Shown piece by piece: positions 25,191 to 33,590 of a stretch of 64,000 nt of DNA; the first letter of the stretch is position 1; the number at the start of each line of letters is the position of its first letter. The DNA comes from Aminipila sp032051575 (lineage in GTDB: Bacteria; Bacillota; Clostridia; Peptostreptococcales; Anaerovoracaceae), in assembly GCF_032051575.1 (NCBI RefSeq), contig NZ_DAMBYD010000006.1:260938-324937 (forward strand). The letters are read 5' to 3'. The notes under the pieces are model-generated. The model searched no databases. It had not been told where the DNA came from and saw only the letters and a program-made list of their open reading frames with translations. Made by a program: the position numbers and the translations under genes.

Positions 25191-26375
25191 TTATTTCATA
25201 TTTTTTTTAATCACTTCAGCAATTCGTTGAATCCCTTCAATAATCTTTTCCTCTGGCATGCACGAGTAGTTCATTCTGAAAGTATTCTCATGTCCTCCAT
25301 TAGGGAAAAAGCTTCCACCCGGAACATAGGCCACCTTCTTTTCAATACATTCCAGTGCCATATTTCTAGCGTTTATGTATTCAGGAAGAATTACCCATGT
25401 AAATAATCCTCCCTCTGGTCGAGTATACTCTACACCCTCAGGAAATTCTTCATCCATAGTCTTAAGCATTATATCTCTTCTTTTTCTATATACCTCTTTT
25501 ATTTTTGCAATGTGATCATCCAGATTATATAAATCCATATATTTTGAAACTTCCATTTGAGAAATAGTTGATGCCTGTAAACTTGATGCCTGCTCTATAA
25601 AGTTATATTTTTCCAGCTTTTCAGCACTGGCGCATACCCATCCAAGTCTATAACCAGGAACCAAAACCTTTGAAAAAGTTCCAAGATAAACAACCAATCC
25701 TTTCGTATCAAGTGCTTTAAGCGCAGGTAAGATTTCCTTTTCAAATCTTAACTCTCCATATGGATTGTCTTCAATAACAGGAATTTCATATTTATTTACG
25801 ATTTCCATAAATTTCTGACGTCTTTCCAGTGACCAGGTCCTTCCCGAAGGATTTTGAAAATCAGGAATGACATAAATCATTTTAACCCGTTCTTCTTTTC
25901 CCAAATTTTTTTCTAATTCTGATATAATCATACCTTCTTTGTCAGTAGGTACCTCTATAAATTTAGCTTCACTAGCTTTAAAAGCATTGATCGCACCAAG
26001 ATATGAAGGGCTTTCAAGAAGCACGATATCATCTTTATTTAAGAATACGCGGGCAGAAAAATCAAGCCCCATCTGGGAACCACTGGTCATAAGAATATGA
26101 GAAGGATCTGTTTTTATTTTATTTTTAGCAAGCATTCTTTCTGCAATATGTTTTCTTAGCGGTAAAAATCCTTCTGTAGTGGAATATTGAAGTGCTTGTT
26201 TTCCTGATTCCTCCATTACACAAACTGCAATTCTTTTTAATTCTTCGATAGGAAATAATTCTGGAGCCGGCAGCCCCCCTGCAAATGAAATAATATCAGG
26301 CTTTTCAGTAAGTTTTAGTAGCTCTCTAATTTCAGAACCTGTTAATAAATTCATTTTATCTGAAAATTTTATCAC
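25191..26375 (-). CDS. PLP-dependent aminotransferase, class I/II (2-aminoadipate/aromatic type)
   Basis: 394 aa, fold-type I aminotransferase of the LysN/MocR-catalytic-domain group. Motifs: ISFAGGLPAPELFPIEEL, LMTSGSQMGLDFSARVFL, the PLP-binding DFQNPSGRTWS and EDNPYGELRF, the Schiff-base lysine in TFSKVLVPGYRLGW, and the C-terminal FRMNYSCM. The start is GTG, six bases after GGAGGG; the upstream ATG overlaps the transporter gene and lacks a site. It is 27 bases after the NSS transporter. Together with 2-oxoacid:ferredoxin oxidoreductase it would deaminate an imported amino acid. Substrate not determinable; valine, leucine, aromatic and 2-aminoadipate are all possible. Confidence 0.88.
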   Translation of the reverse strand: MIKFSDKMNLLTGSEIRELLKLTEKPDIISFAGGLPAPELFPIEELKRIAVCVMEESGKQALQYSTTEGFLPLRKHIAERMLAKNKIKTDPSHILMTSGSQMGLDFSARVFLNKDDIVLLESPSYLGAINAFKASEAKFIEVPTDKEGMIISELEKNLGKEERVKMIYVIPDFQNPSGRTWSLERRQKFMEIVNKYEIPVIEDNPYGELRFEKEILPALKALDTKGLVVYLGTFSKVLVPGYRLGWVCASAEKLEKYNFIEQASSLQASTISQMEVSKYMDLYNLDDHIAKIKEVYRKRRDIMLKTMDEEFPEGVEYTRPEGGLFTWVILPEYINARNMALECIEKKVAYVPGGSFFPNGGHENTFRMNYSCMPEEKIIEGIQRIAEVIKKNMK

Positions 26376-26402
26376 AATTTTCCCTCCTAAAATCACTTTC
26401 AA

Positions 26403-27803
26403 TTAGTTGAAAATGCCAAGTTTAAAGAAACCATCAATCTGTCCTAAAAGAATCATAGCCATTCCAATAGGAGCAATATATTTAAAACAGAACATAGCAA
26501 ATTTTTCAAATCTCCACTTATTTCCTTCTTGGCACAGTTCTTCTCTCATCCAGTCTGGTCCAAGCTTCCAACCAATAATCAGAGACATTAACAGCGCACC
26601 AACCGGCATCATGATACCTTCTGATAATAAATCAAAGAAATCTAACCAGCAGAATCCTAAAAGTTTTGGCAGGCTGCCTTCTCCAAGAGAATCTATAGAA
26701 ATCAAAATTGTAAGTACACATAATATAGCTCCAATAAATACAGACAGCTGCTTTCGGTTAGCTATCTTTCCTTTTTCTTCTTTTCTGTCAATAAGAACGG
26801 ATACTACAACTTCCATTAGTGATATGGATGAGGTAATTGCTGCAATAAAAACTAAAAAATACAGAAAGAAGCCAAACATAGGACCAGCAGCTCCCATAGC
26901 ATCAAATACAGCCTGTAATGTTATGAATAGCAGTCCTGGGCCTCCTGCAGGCTCCATACCCATTGCAAATACAGCTGGAAAAACAGCTAAGCCTGCCATT
27001 AATGCCACTATTGTATCCGTAATAGGAATAATAAGGGCATTTTTTTCAATATTTTCGGTCTTGGAAAGATAGGATCCATAGGTAATGATAATTCCCATGC
27101 CAAGTGATAATGAGAAGAACATTTGTCCCCCGGCTGTGGCAAGTACGGATATCCAACCAAATCCCTTAAAAACTTCCCAATTAGGTACAAACATAAATTC
27201 CAGGCCAGCTGATGCTCCTGGCAGGGTTACTGCTTTTATAATTACTACTAATAATAAAACAAATAATGCCGGCATGGCAATCTTTGAAAATCTTTCAATG
27301 CCTCCAGACACACCACCCATCACAATTATTACTGTAATTATTGTAAATATAACTGCAAAGATGGATGCTGAAAATCCATTGGTATAGAAATTTATAAAAT
27401 AATTTGTTGCATCTGCTCCGTTAACTCCCCATACTGCCCCAAAAACATCACCCAAGTTAGCTAAAGCATACTTTAAACAATACCCTCCAAGTGAACAATA
27501 AAACGATAATATTAATATCGGGCATAAAAAGGCCATCCAGCCTAATACTGCATACTTTTTGCTAAGCATACTGTAAGCAGCAATAACCCCCCTTCCTGTA
27601 CGCCTGCCAATGGTTAATTCACCTAACATAATAACAAAACCTACTAATACCGCTAATATTAGATAAAATAACAAGAATGCAAATCCACCATTCATTCCCA
27701 TCTTATATGGGAATCCCCATAAGTTACCCAGACCTACTGCTGAACCTACAGCGGCCATTAGGAAGCCTAAATTGCTCCCCCATTCGCCTTTACTACTATT
27801 CAT
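26403..27803 (-). CDS. Neurotransmitter:sodium symporter (NSS/SNF family)
   Basis: 466 aa with about eleven membrane helices, as for bacterial NSS proteins such as MhsT and Tyt1. The first helix has the family motif AAVGSAVGLGNLWGFPYKMGMNGGFAF, which includes the Na+ and substrate site. Bacterial relatives carry hydrophobic or aromatic amino acids. It lies upstream of the aminotransferase in the same direction and 35 bases after the P-loop gene, so it probably imports the amino acid which that enzyme uses. Confidence 0.92.
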   Translation of the reverse strand: MNSSKGEWGSNLGFLMAAVGSAVGLGNLWGFPYKMGMNGGFAFLLFYLILAVLVGFVIMLGELTIGRRTGRGVIAAYSMLSKKYAVLGWMAFLCPILILSFYCSLGGYCLKYALANLGDVFGAVWGVNGADATNYFINFYTNGFSASIFAVIFTIITVIIVMGGVSGGIERFSKIAMPALFVLLLVVIIKAVTLPGASAGLEFMFVPNWEVFKGFGWISVLATAGGQMFFSLSLGMGIIITYGSYLSKTENIEKNALIIPITDTIVALMAGLAVFPAVFAMGMEPAGGPGLLFITLQAVFDAMGAAGPMFGFFLYFLVFIAAITSSISLMEVVVSVLIDRKEEKGKIANRKQLSVFIGAILCVLTILISIDSLGEGSLPKLLGFCWLDFFDLLSEGIMMPVGALLMSLIIGWKLGPDWMREELCQEGNKWRFEKFAMFCFKYIAPIGMAMILLGQIDGFFKLGIFN

Positions 27804-27838
27804 ATTATGAATTCCCTTCTTTTTGTAATAATTATAAC

Positions 27839-28528
27839 TTATCTGTCTAGCCAGGTTGGTCTCATATACAATTTTATAGGATAGATAGTCATATCACTGA
27901 TATTCTGTGACTTAATAGCCTCTTTTAAAGACTCTACCAGACTTTCATGACAAACATTAAATACCACTGGTATCTTTAACTGCTCTGCGATTTGGCTGCA
28001 TAATTTATATCCCTTGATAATATCCTCTGGTTTGGTATCTTTAAGCATATGAGTATTATTAATCAATCCATCAATGCCAATGCCTGTTTCAGCGTGAATG
28101 CTGGCAATGTGTTTCAAGGCCCCCTGCAGATTATCAGTCTCAGGTCTGTTAGCATTTATGACACACAGCTGCTCACATTCCTCTGTCATGAAATATTTCT
28201 TAAACTGGTTAAGAATCATTGCTCCGCTGTTATTTCCCCCTGCATCCACAATGGTCACATACTCTTTATTTTCAAGCGGAGCCCTCATACTTGCAGAAAT
28301 AGCTGGAAGATCTTCTGTTATATCATATCCGAAGGAATTAAAGTCCACCAGAATTCCCATGTCTTCTAAAACTTTCTGACGTTCTCTGCTTCTGAAATAT
28401 GGATTTGCAATATCCATATCTAAAATGGCTGTTTTATCATATATTTTTTTTAGCTCTATAACTCGATTCACGGAAAATTCTGTTTTGCCGCTACCGTAAT
28501 GGCCCGTAATTAATGTAATTCGTTTCAT
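27839..28528 (-). CDS. P-loop ATP-binding protein associated with 2-oxoacid oxidoreductase
   Basis: 229 aa. SIMIBI-type NTPase with Walker A GHYGSGKTE near residue 9 and a following DMDIANPYFRSRE, which resembles the MinD/CobQ switch; TIVDAGGNNSG is the Walker B region. It lies 19 bases after the oxidoreductase gamma subunit. ATG at 28528 was preferred over a TTG three codons earlier. Similar ATPases accompany 2-oxoacid:ferredoxin oxidoreductase genes in other Clostridia. A role in cofactor or cluster loading or in regulation is possible, but nothing in the sequence decides it. Confidence 0.75.
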   Translation of the reverse strand: MKRITLITGHYGSGKTEFSVNRVIELKKIYDKTAILDMDIANPYFRSRERQKVLEDMGILVDFNSFGYDITEDLPAISASMRAPLENKEYVTIVDAGGNNSGAMILNQFKKYFMTEECEQLCVINANRPETDNLQGALKHIASIHAETGIGIDGLINNTHMLKDTKPEDIIKGYKLCSQIAEQLKIPVVFNVCHESLVESLKEAIKSQNISDMTIYPIKLYMRPTWLDR

Positions 28529-28547
28529 ATATTGCAAAACTCTTTCT

Positions 28548-29081
28548 TTACTTCGTCCAGGCTCCCAAAGCCTTCATATTCATAGGAATAAGCTTGGCTT
28601 TTTCACCTGACATTACTTTTTGAAATACCTTTTCCATAGTTGACTTATTTACAACATTTGTTACATTTATAATCGCACCTAACATAACCATATTAGCAGC
28701 TTTAACACTCCCCACTTTATTTTCTGCAATTTTATTGCAATCAATATAATAAACATTTATATCATCTCTCAAGGCTTTTGACGGCACGATTGAGGAGTTT
28801 ATAAATAAATTTCCACCACTTACAAGCATACACTCAAATTTTTCAAGGGAAGGTCCATTCATAGCCACAAGAACATCACAAGTATTTACAAGCGGTGAAG
28901 CAATTGGTATATCTGAAATACATACAGTACAGTTGGCGGTGCCTCCTCTCATTTCAGGTCCATAGGAAGGCATCCACGTTACTTCTTTTCCTTCAAACAT
29001 GGCTGCATAGGAAAGCATCTGTCCAATCAGCAATACTCCCTGTCCCCCGAAGCCGGCTACAAATATTTTTTTTATACTCAT
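28548..29081 (-). CDS. 2-oxoacid:ferredoxin oxidoreductase, gamma subunit
   Basis: 177 aa, gamma domain of the pyruvate/ketoisovalerate oxidoreductase family. The FVAGFGGQGVLLIGQML loop binds CoA-side elements, and MPSYGPEMRGGTANCTVCIS is the family block. With the alpha, beta and delta proteins it forms a four-subunit enzyme making acyl-CoA and reduced ferredoxin from a 2-oxoacid. The ATG follows GGAGG and immediately adjoins the beta stop. Confidence 0.93.
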   Translation of the reverse strand: MSIKKIFVAGFGGQGVLLIGQMLSYAAMFEGKEVTWMPSYGPEMRGGTANCTVCISDIPIASPLVNTCDVLVAMNGPSLEKFECMLVSGGNLFINSSIVPSKALRDDINVYYIDCNKIAENKVGSVKAANMVMLGAIINVTNVVNKSTMEKVFQKVMSGEKAKLIPMNMKALGAWTK

Positions 29082-29828
29082 CTATCTTACCTCCTCTGGA
29101 CATTTAAACTGCTGAACTGGGTAATATGGAATCATATATTCTTTCAGCCATTCTATAGACTTAGTAGGAGTAAGGCCCCAATTCGTCGGACATGTTGATA
29201 ATATCTCAACAAATGCAAACCCCAGTTTCTTTGCCTGAACTTCAAAAGCTCTCTGTATAGCTTTTTTTGCTTTTCTTACATCTGCTGGAGAACTTAAAGA
29301 AACTCTTTCTACATAAACAGCGCCATCAATAGTTGCAATCATTTCTGCCATCCTTAAAGGATATCCTGCCTGCGCAATAGTTCTGCCTTCTACACATGTA
29401 GTTGCTTTCTGTCCTACTAAAGTAGTAGGGGCCATTTGACCACCTGTCATGCCATAAATAGCATTGTTAATAAAGAATGTGCAGAATTTCTCACCTCTTT
29501 CTGCCACATGGATAATTTCACTCGTTCCAATGGAAGCAAGATCCCCATCCCCCTGATATGTAAACACTAATGAATCCGGATGTACTCTCTTAATGCCTGA
29601 TGCTACCGCCGGAGCTCTTCCATGTGGAGATTCAAGCATATCTACATTCATGTACTGGTGTGCCACAATGGAGCAGCCTACTGGGGAAACTGCAATACAA
29701 TTACCTATGTCATTCCTTTCATCCAGTGTTTCCATAATTAAACGATGAGCAATTCCATGAGTACAGCCAGGGCAATAGTGTAATTCTGTTTCACGCATTC
29801 CTTTTGTATATTCAAATACTGGCTTCAC
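29082..29828 (-). CDS. 2-oxoacid:ferredoxin oxidoreductase, beta subunit (TPP-binding)
   Basis: 248 aa. It carries the thiamine diphosphate site: GDGDLASIGTSEIIHVAERG...FFINNAIYGMTGGQMAPTT is the GDG...NN motif, and the N-terminal HYCPGCTHGIAHRLI and SPVGCSIVAHQYMNVD supply cluster- or TPP-proximal cysteines. The start is GTG directly after the alpha stop, preceded by GGAGGTGGAG. The sequence resembles ketoisovalerate/2-oxoglutarate types rather than pyruvate; branched-chain or aromatic 2-oxoacids are likely substrates. Confidence 0.93.
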   Translation of the reverse strand: MKPVFEYTKGMRETELHYCPGCTHGIAHRLIMETLDERNDIGNCIAVSPVGCSIVAHQYMNVDMLESPHGRAPAVASGIKRVHPDSLVFTYQGDGDLASIGTSEIIHVAERGEKFCTFFINNAIYGMTGGQMAPTTLVGQKATTCVEGRTIAQAGYPLRMAEMIATIDGAVYVERVSLSSPADVRKAKKAIQRAFEVQAKKLGFAFVEILSTCPTNWGLTPTKSIEWLKEYMIPYYPVQQFKCPEEVR

Positions 29829-30905
29829 TTACTCCACCTCCAGAATCTTTTTTGTTCTATCTGCAATTTCTATTGGGTCAAGCAGCATGCCTCCCACTCT
29901 GTTTATAAGGGATACAGGATACCTTCCTTCAATTGCAAGTTTAACGTCATTTATCAGCTGTCCCTTTGAAAGTTCAACAGTTATAACATGTGCTGCTTTT
30001 GGATTAATTTCTTCGAATGCTTTATTTGGAAAAGGCCATAAAGTTTTAGGCCTGATTAGTCCAGCTCTGATTCCATCCTCTGCCAAAAGATCCATAGCTT
30101 CAAGCACTATTCTTGAGGTAGAGCCATAAGCAACAAATACAACCTCTGCATCCTTTACCTTTGTATTCACATACTCAGGTAATTCTTTTTCAGCTTTTTC
30201 GTATTTAGGCCAATATTCATTAATATAATCTTCCAGCAGATCTTGCTTTAACCAAACTGAATTAATAGCATTTCTTTCCCTCTGATTCTTATGTCCCGTT
30301 AAAGCGTAAGGTTTAATTAAAGGGATGTCTTTTTCTTTCACTGCTTCCTTCATAGAAGGTACGATTACTGGTTCCATCATCTGTCCTAACATACCATCTG
30401 CAGCAATTATTACTGGATTTCGATATTCGTCAGCAATATCAAAAGCATTGTAAATCATATCCATAGCTTCCTGAATTGAATTGGGCGCATAAACGATACA
30501 ATGGTAATCACCATTTCCTCCTCCCTTTGTTACCTGATTGTAGTCTGCTTGTGCTGGTTGTATTGAACCAATGCCTGGTCCTCCTCTCATTACATTAATT
30601 AATACAACGGGAAGCTGTACTGAACACAACAGTGAAATTCCTTCCTGCATTAATGCAATACCTGGTGAGGAGGAAGACAGCAATACCCGACCTCCAGCCG
30701 CGGCTGCACCATATGCCATATTTATTGCTCCAAGTTCACTTTCGGCCTGAATAAAAGCTCCTGCTGCTTTTGCCAGCTCCCTCGACATATATTCAGGGAT
30801 TTCATTTTGTGGTGTAATTGGATAACCAAAATAATATCTACACCCTGCATTTATTGCTGCAATAGCAAAAGCTTCATTTCCCTTGATTAACTTTTTTTCC
30901 CTCAT
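29829..30905 (-). CDS. 2-oxoacid:ferredoxin oxidoreductase, alpha subunit (VorB-like)
   Basis: 358 aa. Pyrimidine-binding and domain-II subunit: GNEAFAIAAINAGCRYYFGYPITPQNEIPEYM, the substrate-gate ESELGAINMAYGAAAAGGRVLLSSSSPGIALMQEG, and MRGGPGIGSIQPAQADYNQVTKGGGNGDYH. The last block matches ketoisovalerate oxidoreductase VorB and differs from the pyruvate type. GGGGG precedes the ATG. It lies between the ferredoxin-like delta and beta genes. Confidence 0.93.
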   Translation of the reverse strand: MREKKLIKGNEAFAIAAINAGCRYYFGYPITPQNEIPEYMSRELAKAAGAFIQAESELGAINMAYGAAAAGGRVLLSSSSPGIALMQEGISLLCSVQLPVVLINVMRGGPGIGSIQPAQADYNQVTKGGGNGDYHCIVYAPNSIQEAMDMIYNAFDIADEYRNPVIIAADGMLGQMMEPVIVPSMKEAVKEKDIPLIKPYALTGHKNQRERNAINSVWLKQDLLEDYINEYWPKYEKAEKELPEYVNTKVKDAEVVFVAYGSTSRIVLEAMDLLAEDGIRAGLIRPKTLWPFPNKAFEEINPKAAHVITVELSKGQLINDVKLAIEGRYPVSLINRVGGMLLDPIEIADRTKKILEVE

Positions 30906-30920
30906 TTTTTTGTTTTCCCC

Positions 30921-31136
30921 CTATTCTGTGTAAACATTAATAACACCATCAGGACACATTAATGCACAACTTGCGCACCCCATGCATTCTTCTTCATTGG
31001 TGATACATATGGGGTGATATCCTTTCTTATTTACATTAAATTTATCAAGTTCCAGAACTTTTTTAGGGCATACAGAGATACAGATTTCACACCCTTTGCA
31101 CCTATTGGTCCTGAGAATTAATTTACCTTTACCCAA
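30921..31136 (-). CDS. 2-oxoacid:ferredoxin oxidoreductase, delta subunit (2[4Fe-4S] ferredoxin)
   Basis: 71 aa with two CxxCxxCxxxCP motifs, CKGCEICISVCP and CMGCASCALMCP. It passes electrons from the TPP site to ferredoxin. The start is TTG with AAGGAAGTG upstream and no in-frame ATG. It is the first gene of the operon, so the operon order is delta-alpha-beta-gamma-ATPase-NSS-aminotransferase. Confidence 0.93.
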   Translation of the reverse strand: MGKGKLILRTNRCKGCEICISVCPKKVLELDKFNVNKKGYHPICITNEEECMGCASCALMCPDGVINVYTE

Positions 31137-31170
31137 ATCTATTCACTTCCTTTTTTGATTTTAGTAATAA

Positions 31171-31277
31171 AAGTCTCTTAACTTTTATATCCTATACAAT
31201 CTTACAAAAAAATTTGATTATGCGTCAATTAAGGCTAGTTTCTTAATACGAAACCTTTTTACCTTTAAGTCTCTTAA
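31171..31277. repeat. Direct repeat AAGTCTCTTAA and palindrome in oxidoreductase/XRE intergenic region
   Basis: AAGTCTCTTAA occurs at 31171-31181 and 31267-31277. Between them, GTTTCTTAATACGAAAC (31238-31254) is an imperfect palindrome of the pattern seen twice upstream of nifJ. These are candidate operators for the divergent XRE regulator. Confidence 0.4.
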
Positions 31278-31373
31278 AAATAATTTTTTGCTCAATGGTT
31301 TAATTGTTTAAATTTTCAAACATTTTAATTGTACTTATTTACTTAAATATTGCTATTTGTAAGAAACTTTTTA

Positions 31374-31401
31374 TTGACGCTGTCCAACTTTTCAGTAAAA
31401 T
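31374..31401 (+). promoter_or_regulatory. Promoter of XRE regulator
   Basis: TTGACG (31374-31379), 16 bases, TAAAAT (31396-31401); transcription would start about 25 bases before the ATG. Confidence 0.6.
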
Positions 31402-31431
31402 TAAATTATCTTAAATACGGGAAGTGATAAT

Positions 31432-32172
31432 ATGAGTGAAATTTCTCAACATGTGGGACATAGAATTAAAAAATACAGAAAAAGTCGTGGACTTACCATT
31501 CAAGATTTTTCAAAAATGATTAATAAAAGCAAGGCCACTTTATCAAAGTATGAGAACGGCTCCATAACTGTTGATATTGAGACTTTGCAGGATATTGCAG
31601 ATGCATTAGAAATAGAATTGATAAATCTGATTGATTATCAATCACCAAACAAGAAAAGTGAAATTTTGCCCAAAAACATCTATTTTAACAAACATAAATA
31701 TTATATGTACTATTATGATGGCCGAATAAAAAAAGTAGTCCGCTCTTTAATATGTCTCACTCCTACTCAAGAAAATCCAAGATATTTAACGGTTATGATG
31801 TATAACGGTTTAGAGACTTTTAATAGTTTTGAAAAGTGCCAATACATGTTTGCTGGCTCTATGAAACCTTATGATACCATTACCCATTTAAATCTTACCA
31901 ATCAAATCAATACCTCGGAAAAAATGTACATATGTATGCTCAATCCAATGCATGTAAGTTCACCTGCCGTAGGTTTAATGACTGGTATTGGAAGCAGTCC
32001 ATTCTTTGCACCAATTGCAATTAAAACTTTAATTTCTAAAGAGATATTAGAAGAAAACGATAACTTCATAAATGTACTAAAACTAAACAAAGAAGACTAT
32101 CATATGATAAAAAGCTACAATATGATGGTGGTCAATTGCCATAGTTCTTTATTTCTGGATAAGGTAAAGTAG
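31432..32172 (+). CDS. XRE-family transcriptional regulator
   Basis: 246 aa. Residues 8-65 form a Cro/CI helix-turn-helix (VGHRIKKYRKSRGLTIQDFSKMINKSKATLSKYENGSITVDIETLQDIADALEI). The remaining 180 residues form a sensor-like domain with no family I recognise; it is rich in Tyr and Met and contains MYYYDGRIKKVVRSLICLTP and GLMTGIGSSPFFAPIAIKTLIS. It is divergent from the 2-oxoacid oxidoreductase operon and is followed by a terminator shared with the CoA-transferase gene. It probably regulates that operon, and perhaps nifJ, given the shared palindromes. Confidence 0.85.
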   Translation: MSEISQHVGHRIKKYRKSRGLTIQDFSKMINKSKATLSKYENGSITVDIETLQDIADALEIELINLIDYQSPNKKSEILPKNIYFNKHKYYMYYYDGRIKKVVRSLICLTPTQENPRYLTVMMYNGLETFNSFEKCQYMFAGSMKPYDTITHLNLTNQINTSEKMYICMLNPMHVSSPAVGLMTGIGSSPFFAPIAIKTLISKEILEENDNFINVLKLNKEDYHMIKSYNMMVVNCHSSLFLDKVK

Positions 32173-32190
32173 AATGCCATAATATACACA

Positions 32191-32229
32191 AAAGACTGCT
32201 CAAATGAAATTAATTTTGAGCAGCCTTTT
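32191..32229. terminator. Bidirectional terminator, XRE gene / CoA-transferase
   Basis: Stem CTGCTCAAA (32196-32204) / TTTGAGCAG (32215-32223), flanked by A-run and T-run so that it works for both convergent genes. Confidence 0.85.
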
Positions 32230-32236
32230 CATTTAA

Positions 32237-33574
32237 TTATCTTTTATTAGATTTTATCCAGATTTTTTGCTTTTCAGCTGCCTTAATCAGCTGTTCTCTA
32301 TGATTAGGATGTGCTATTGAAATAAGCATTTCAGCCTTTTCCCAGGTGCTTCTTCCTGCTAAATTCACCATTCCATACTCCGTTACAAGATAGAATCCCT
32401 GGCTTCTTGGATTTGTAATAATGTCTCCCCTTGAAAAAGTAGGATAAAATCTGGATTTTGTATTTCCTTCCTTATCTATAAAGGACGAAGTCATGCATAT
32501 AAAGGCCTTCCCACCTTTGGATAAAAATGCACCGGTTAAAAAGTCCAGCTGGCCTCCAGTTCCACTAATATGTCTTGTTCCTGTACTTTCAGAGCAAATC
32601 TGTCCATACAAATCAACTGCTATACAATTGTTAATTGAAATAAAATTATCAAGCTGACAAATGGTCTCTGGTGCATTAATATAGTCGATAGGATATGTGA
32701 CTAGCCCTGGATTTTCACAAGCCCAGTCATAAAGTTCCTGAGACCCCAATGCGAATCCAAAGGTTCCCTTTCTTTTATTTATATTTTTCTTTTGATTAGT
32801 CAGTTTCCCATTTTTATGCATATCCAGATATGCATCTACCATTAATTCTGTATGCATCCCAAGATTCTTCAAATCTGATTCAGCAATCATTTTGCCTACT
32901 GCATTAGGCATTCCACCTATACCCAACTGTATTGTTGAACCATCCACCATTGCATTCACTATATACTTTGCAATTATCTGATCAGTTTCTGTAGCTGGTG
33001 GTGTAGAAAGAGTTAATAAAGGTTCATGGGGTCCTTCAACTACAAAGTCCACCTCTGATATATGTATCATTTCTTCATGACCGCCATAAACTCTGGGTAA
33101 ATTTTCATTTACCTCTAGTATAATAACGTCGGCAACATCCATTGTTGCTCTTGCGGTTGCATTATTTATTGAAAAGTTAAAGTAGCCGTGCTCATCCATT
33201 GGAGGTACAGCCATCATGGCCACATTCACTGTAAGATATCTTCTGTAATATTCTGCAACATTTCTATAAATCATTGGAATATAATTGCAGAGCCCTCTGT
33301 CACAAAGTTTTCTTTCATAAGCTGAACAATGCCAGCTATTATAAATAAAGTGCTTTCTTTCTGGATCATGTTCTACCATCTGAATGGGCTGAAGCACCAA
33401 ATAACCCCTTACTTTTACATCTGTAAGTTCTTCTTTTCGTTTTGCAAGAGCAGCATCAAGTAATGTAGGAAATCCAAGAGATACTGCAACATCGATCCAG
33501 TCGCCGCTTTTCACAACTTTAACTGCTTCTTCAGCAGTACAAAGCTTATTTCTATACTCATTTCTGAATTCCAT
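32237..33574 (-). CDS. Butyryl-CoA:acetate / 4-hydroxybutyrate-type CoA-transferase
   Basis: 445 aa, family I CoA-transferase of the acetyl-CoA hydrolase/transferase group. Motifs: ATARATMDVADVIILEVNENLPRVYGG, DGSTIQLGIGGMPNAVGKMIA, and the signature SESTGTRHISGTGGQLDFLTGA that marks butyryl-CoA:acetate and 4-hydroxybutyrate CoA-transferases. It swaps CoA between an acyl-CoA and acetate, ending fermentation with release of an organic acid. It lies 16 bases after nifJ and is co-transcribed with it. The true acyl substrate is unknown. Confidence 0.9.
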   Translation of the reverse strand: MEFRNEYRNKLCTAEEAVKVVKSGDWIDVAVSLGFPTLLDAALAKRKEELTDVKVRGYLVLQPIQMVEHDPERKHFIYNSWHCSAYERKLCDRGLCNYIPMIYRNVAEYYRRYLTVNVAMMAVPPMDEHGYFNFSINNATARATMDVADVIILEVNENLPRVYGGHEEMIHISEVDFVVEGPHEPLLTLSTPPATETDQIIAKYIVNAMVDGSTIQLGIGGMPNAVGKMIAESDLKNLGMHTELMVDAYLDMHKNGKLTNQKKNINKRKGTFGFALGSQELYDWACENPGLVTYPIDYINAPETICQLDNFISINNCIAVDLYGQICSESTGTRHISGTGGQLDFLTGAFLSKGGKAFICMTSSFIDKEGNTKSRFYPTFSRGDIITNPRSQGFYLVTEYGMVNLAGRSTWEKAEMLISIAHPNHREQLIKAAEKQKIWIKSNKR

Positions 33575-33590
33575 GAAGGTTCTCCTTTAA

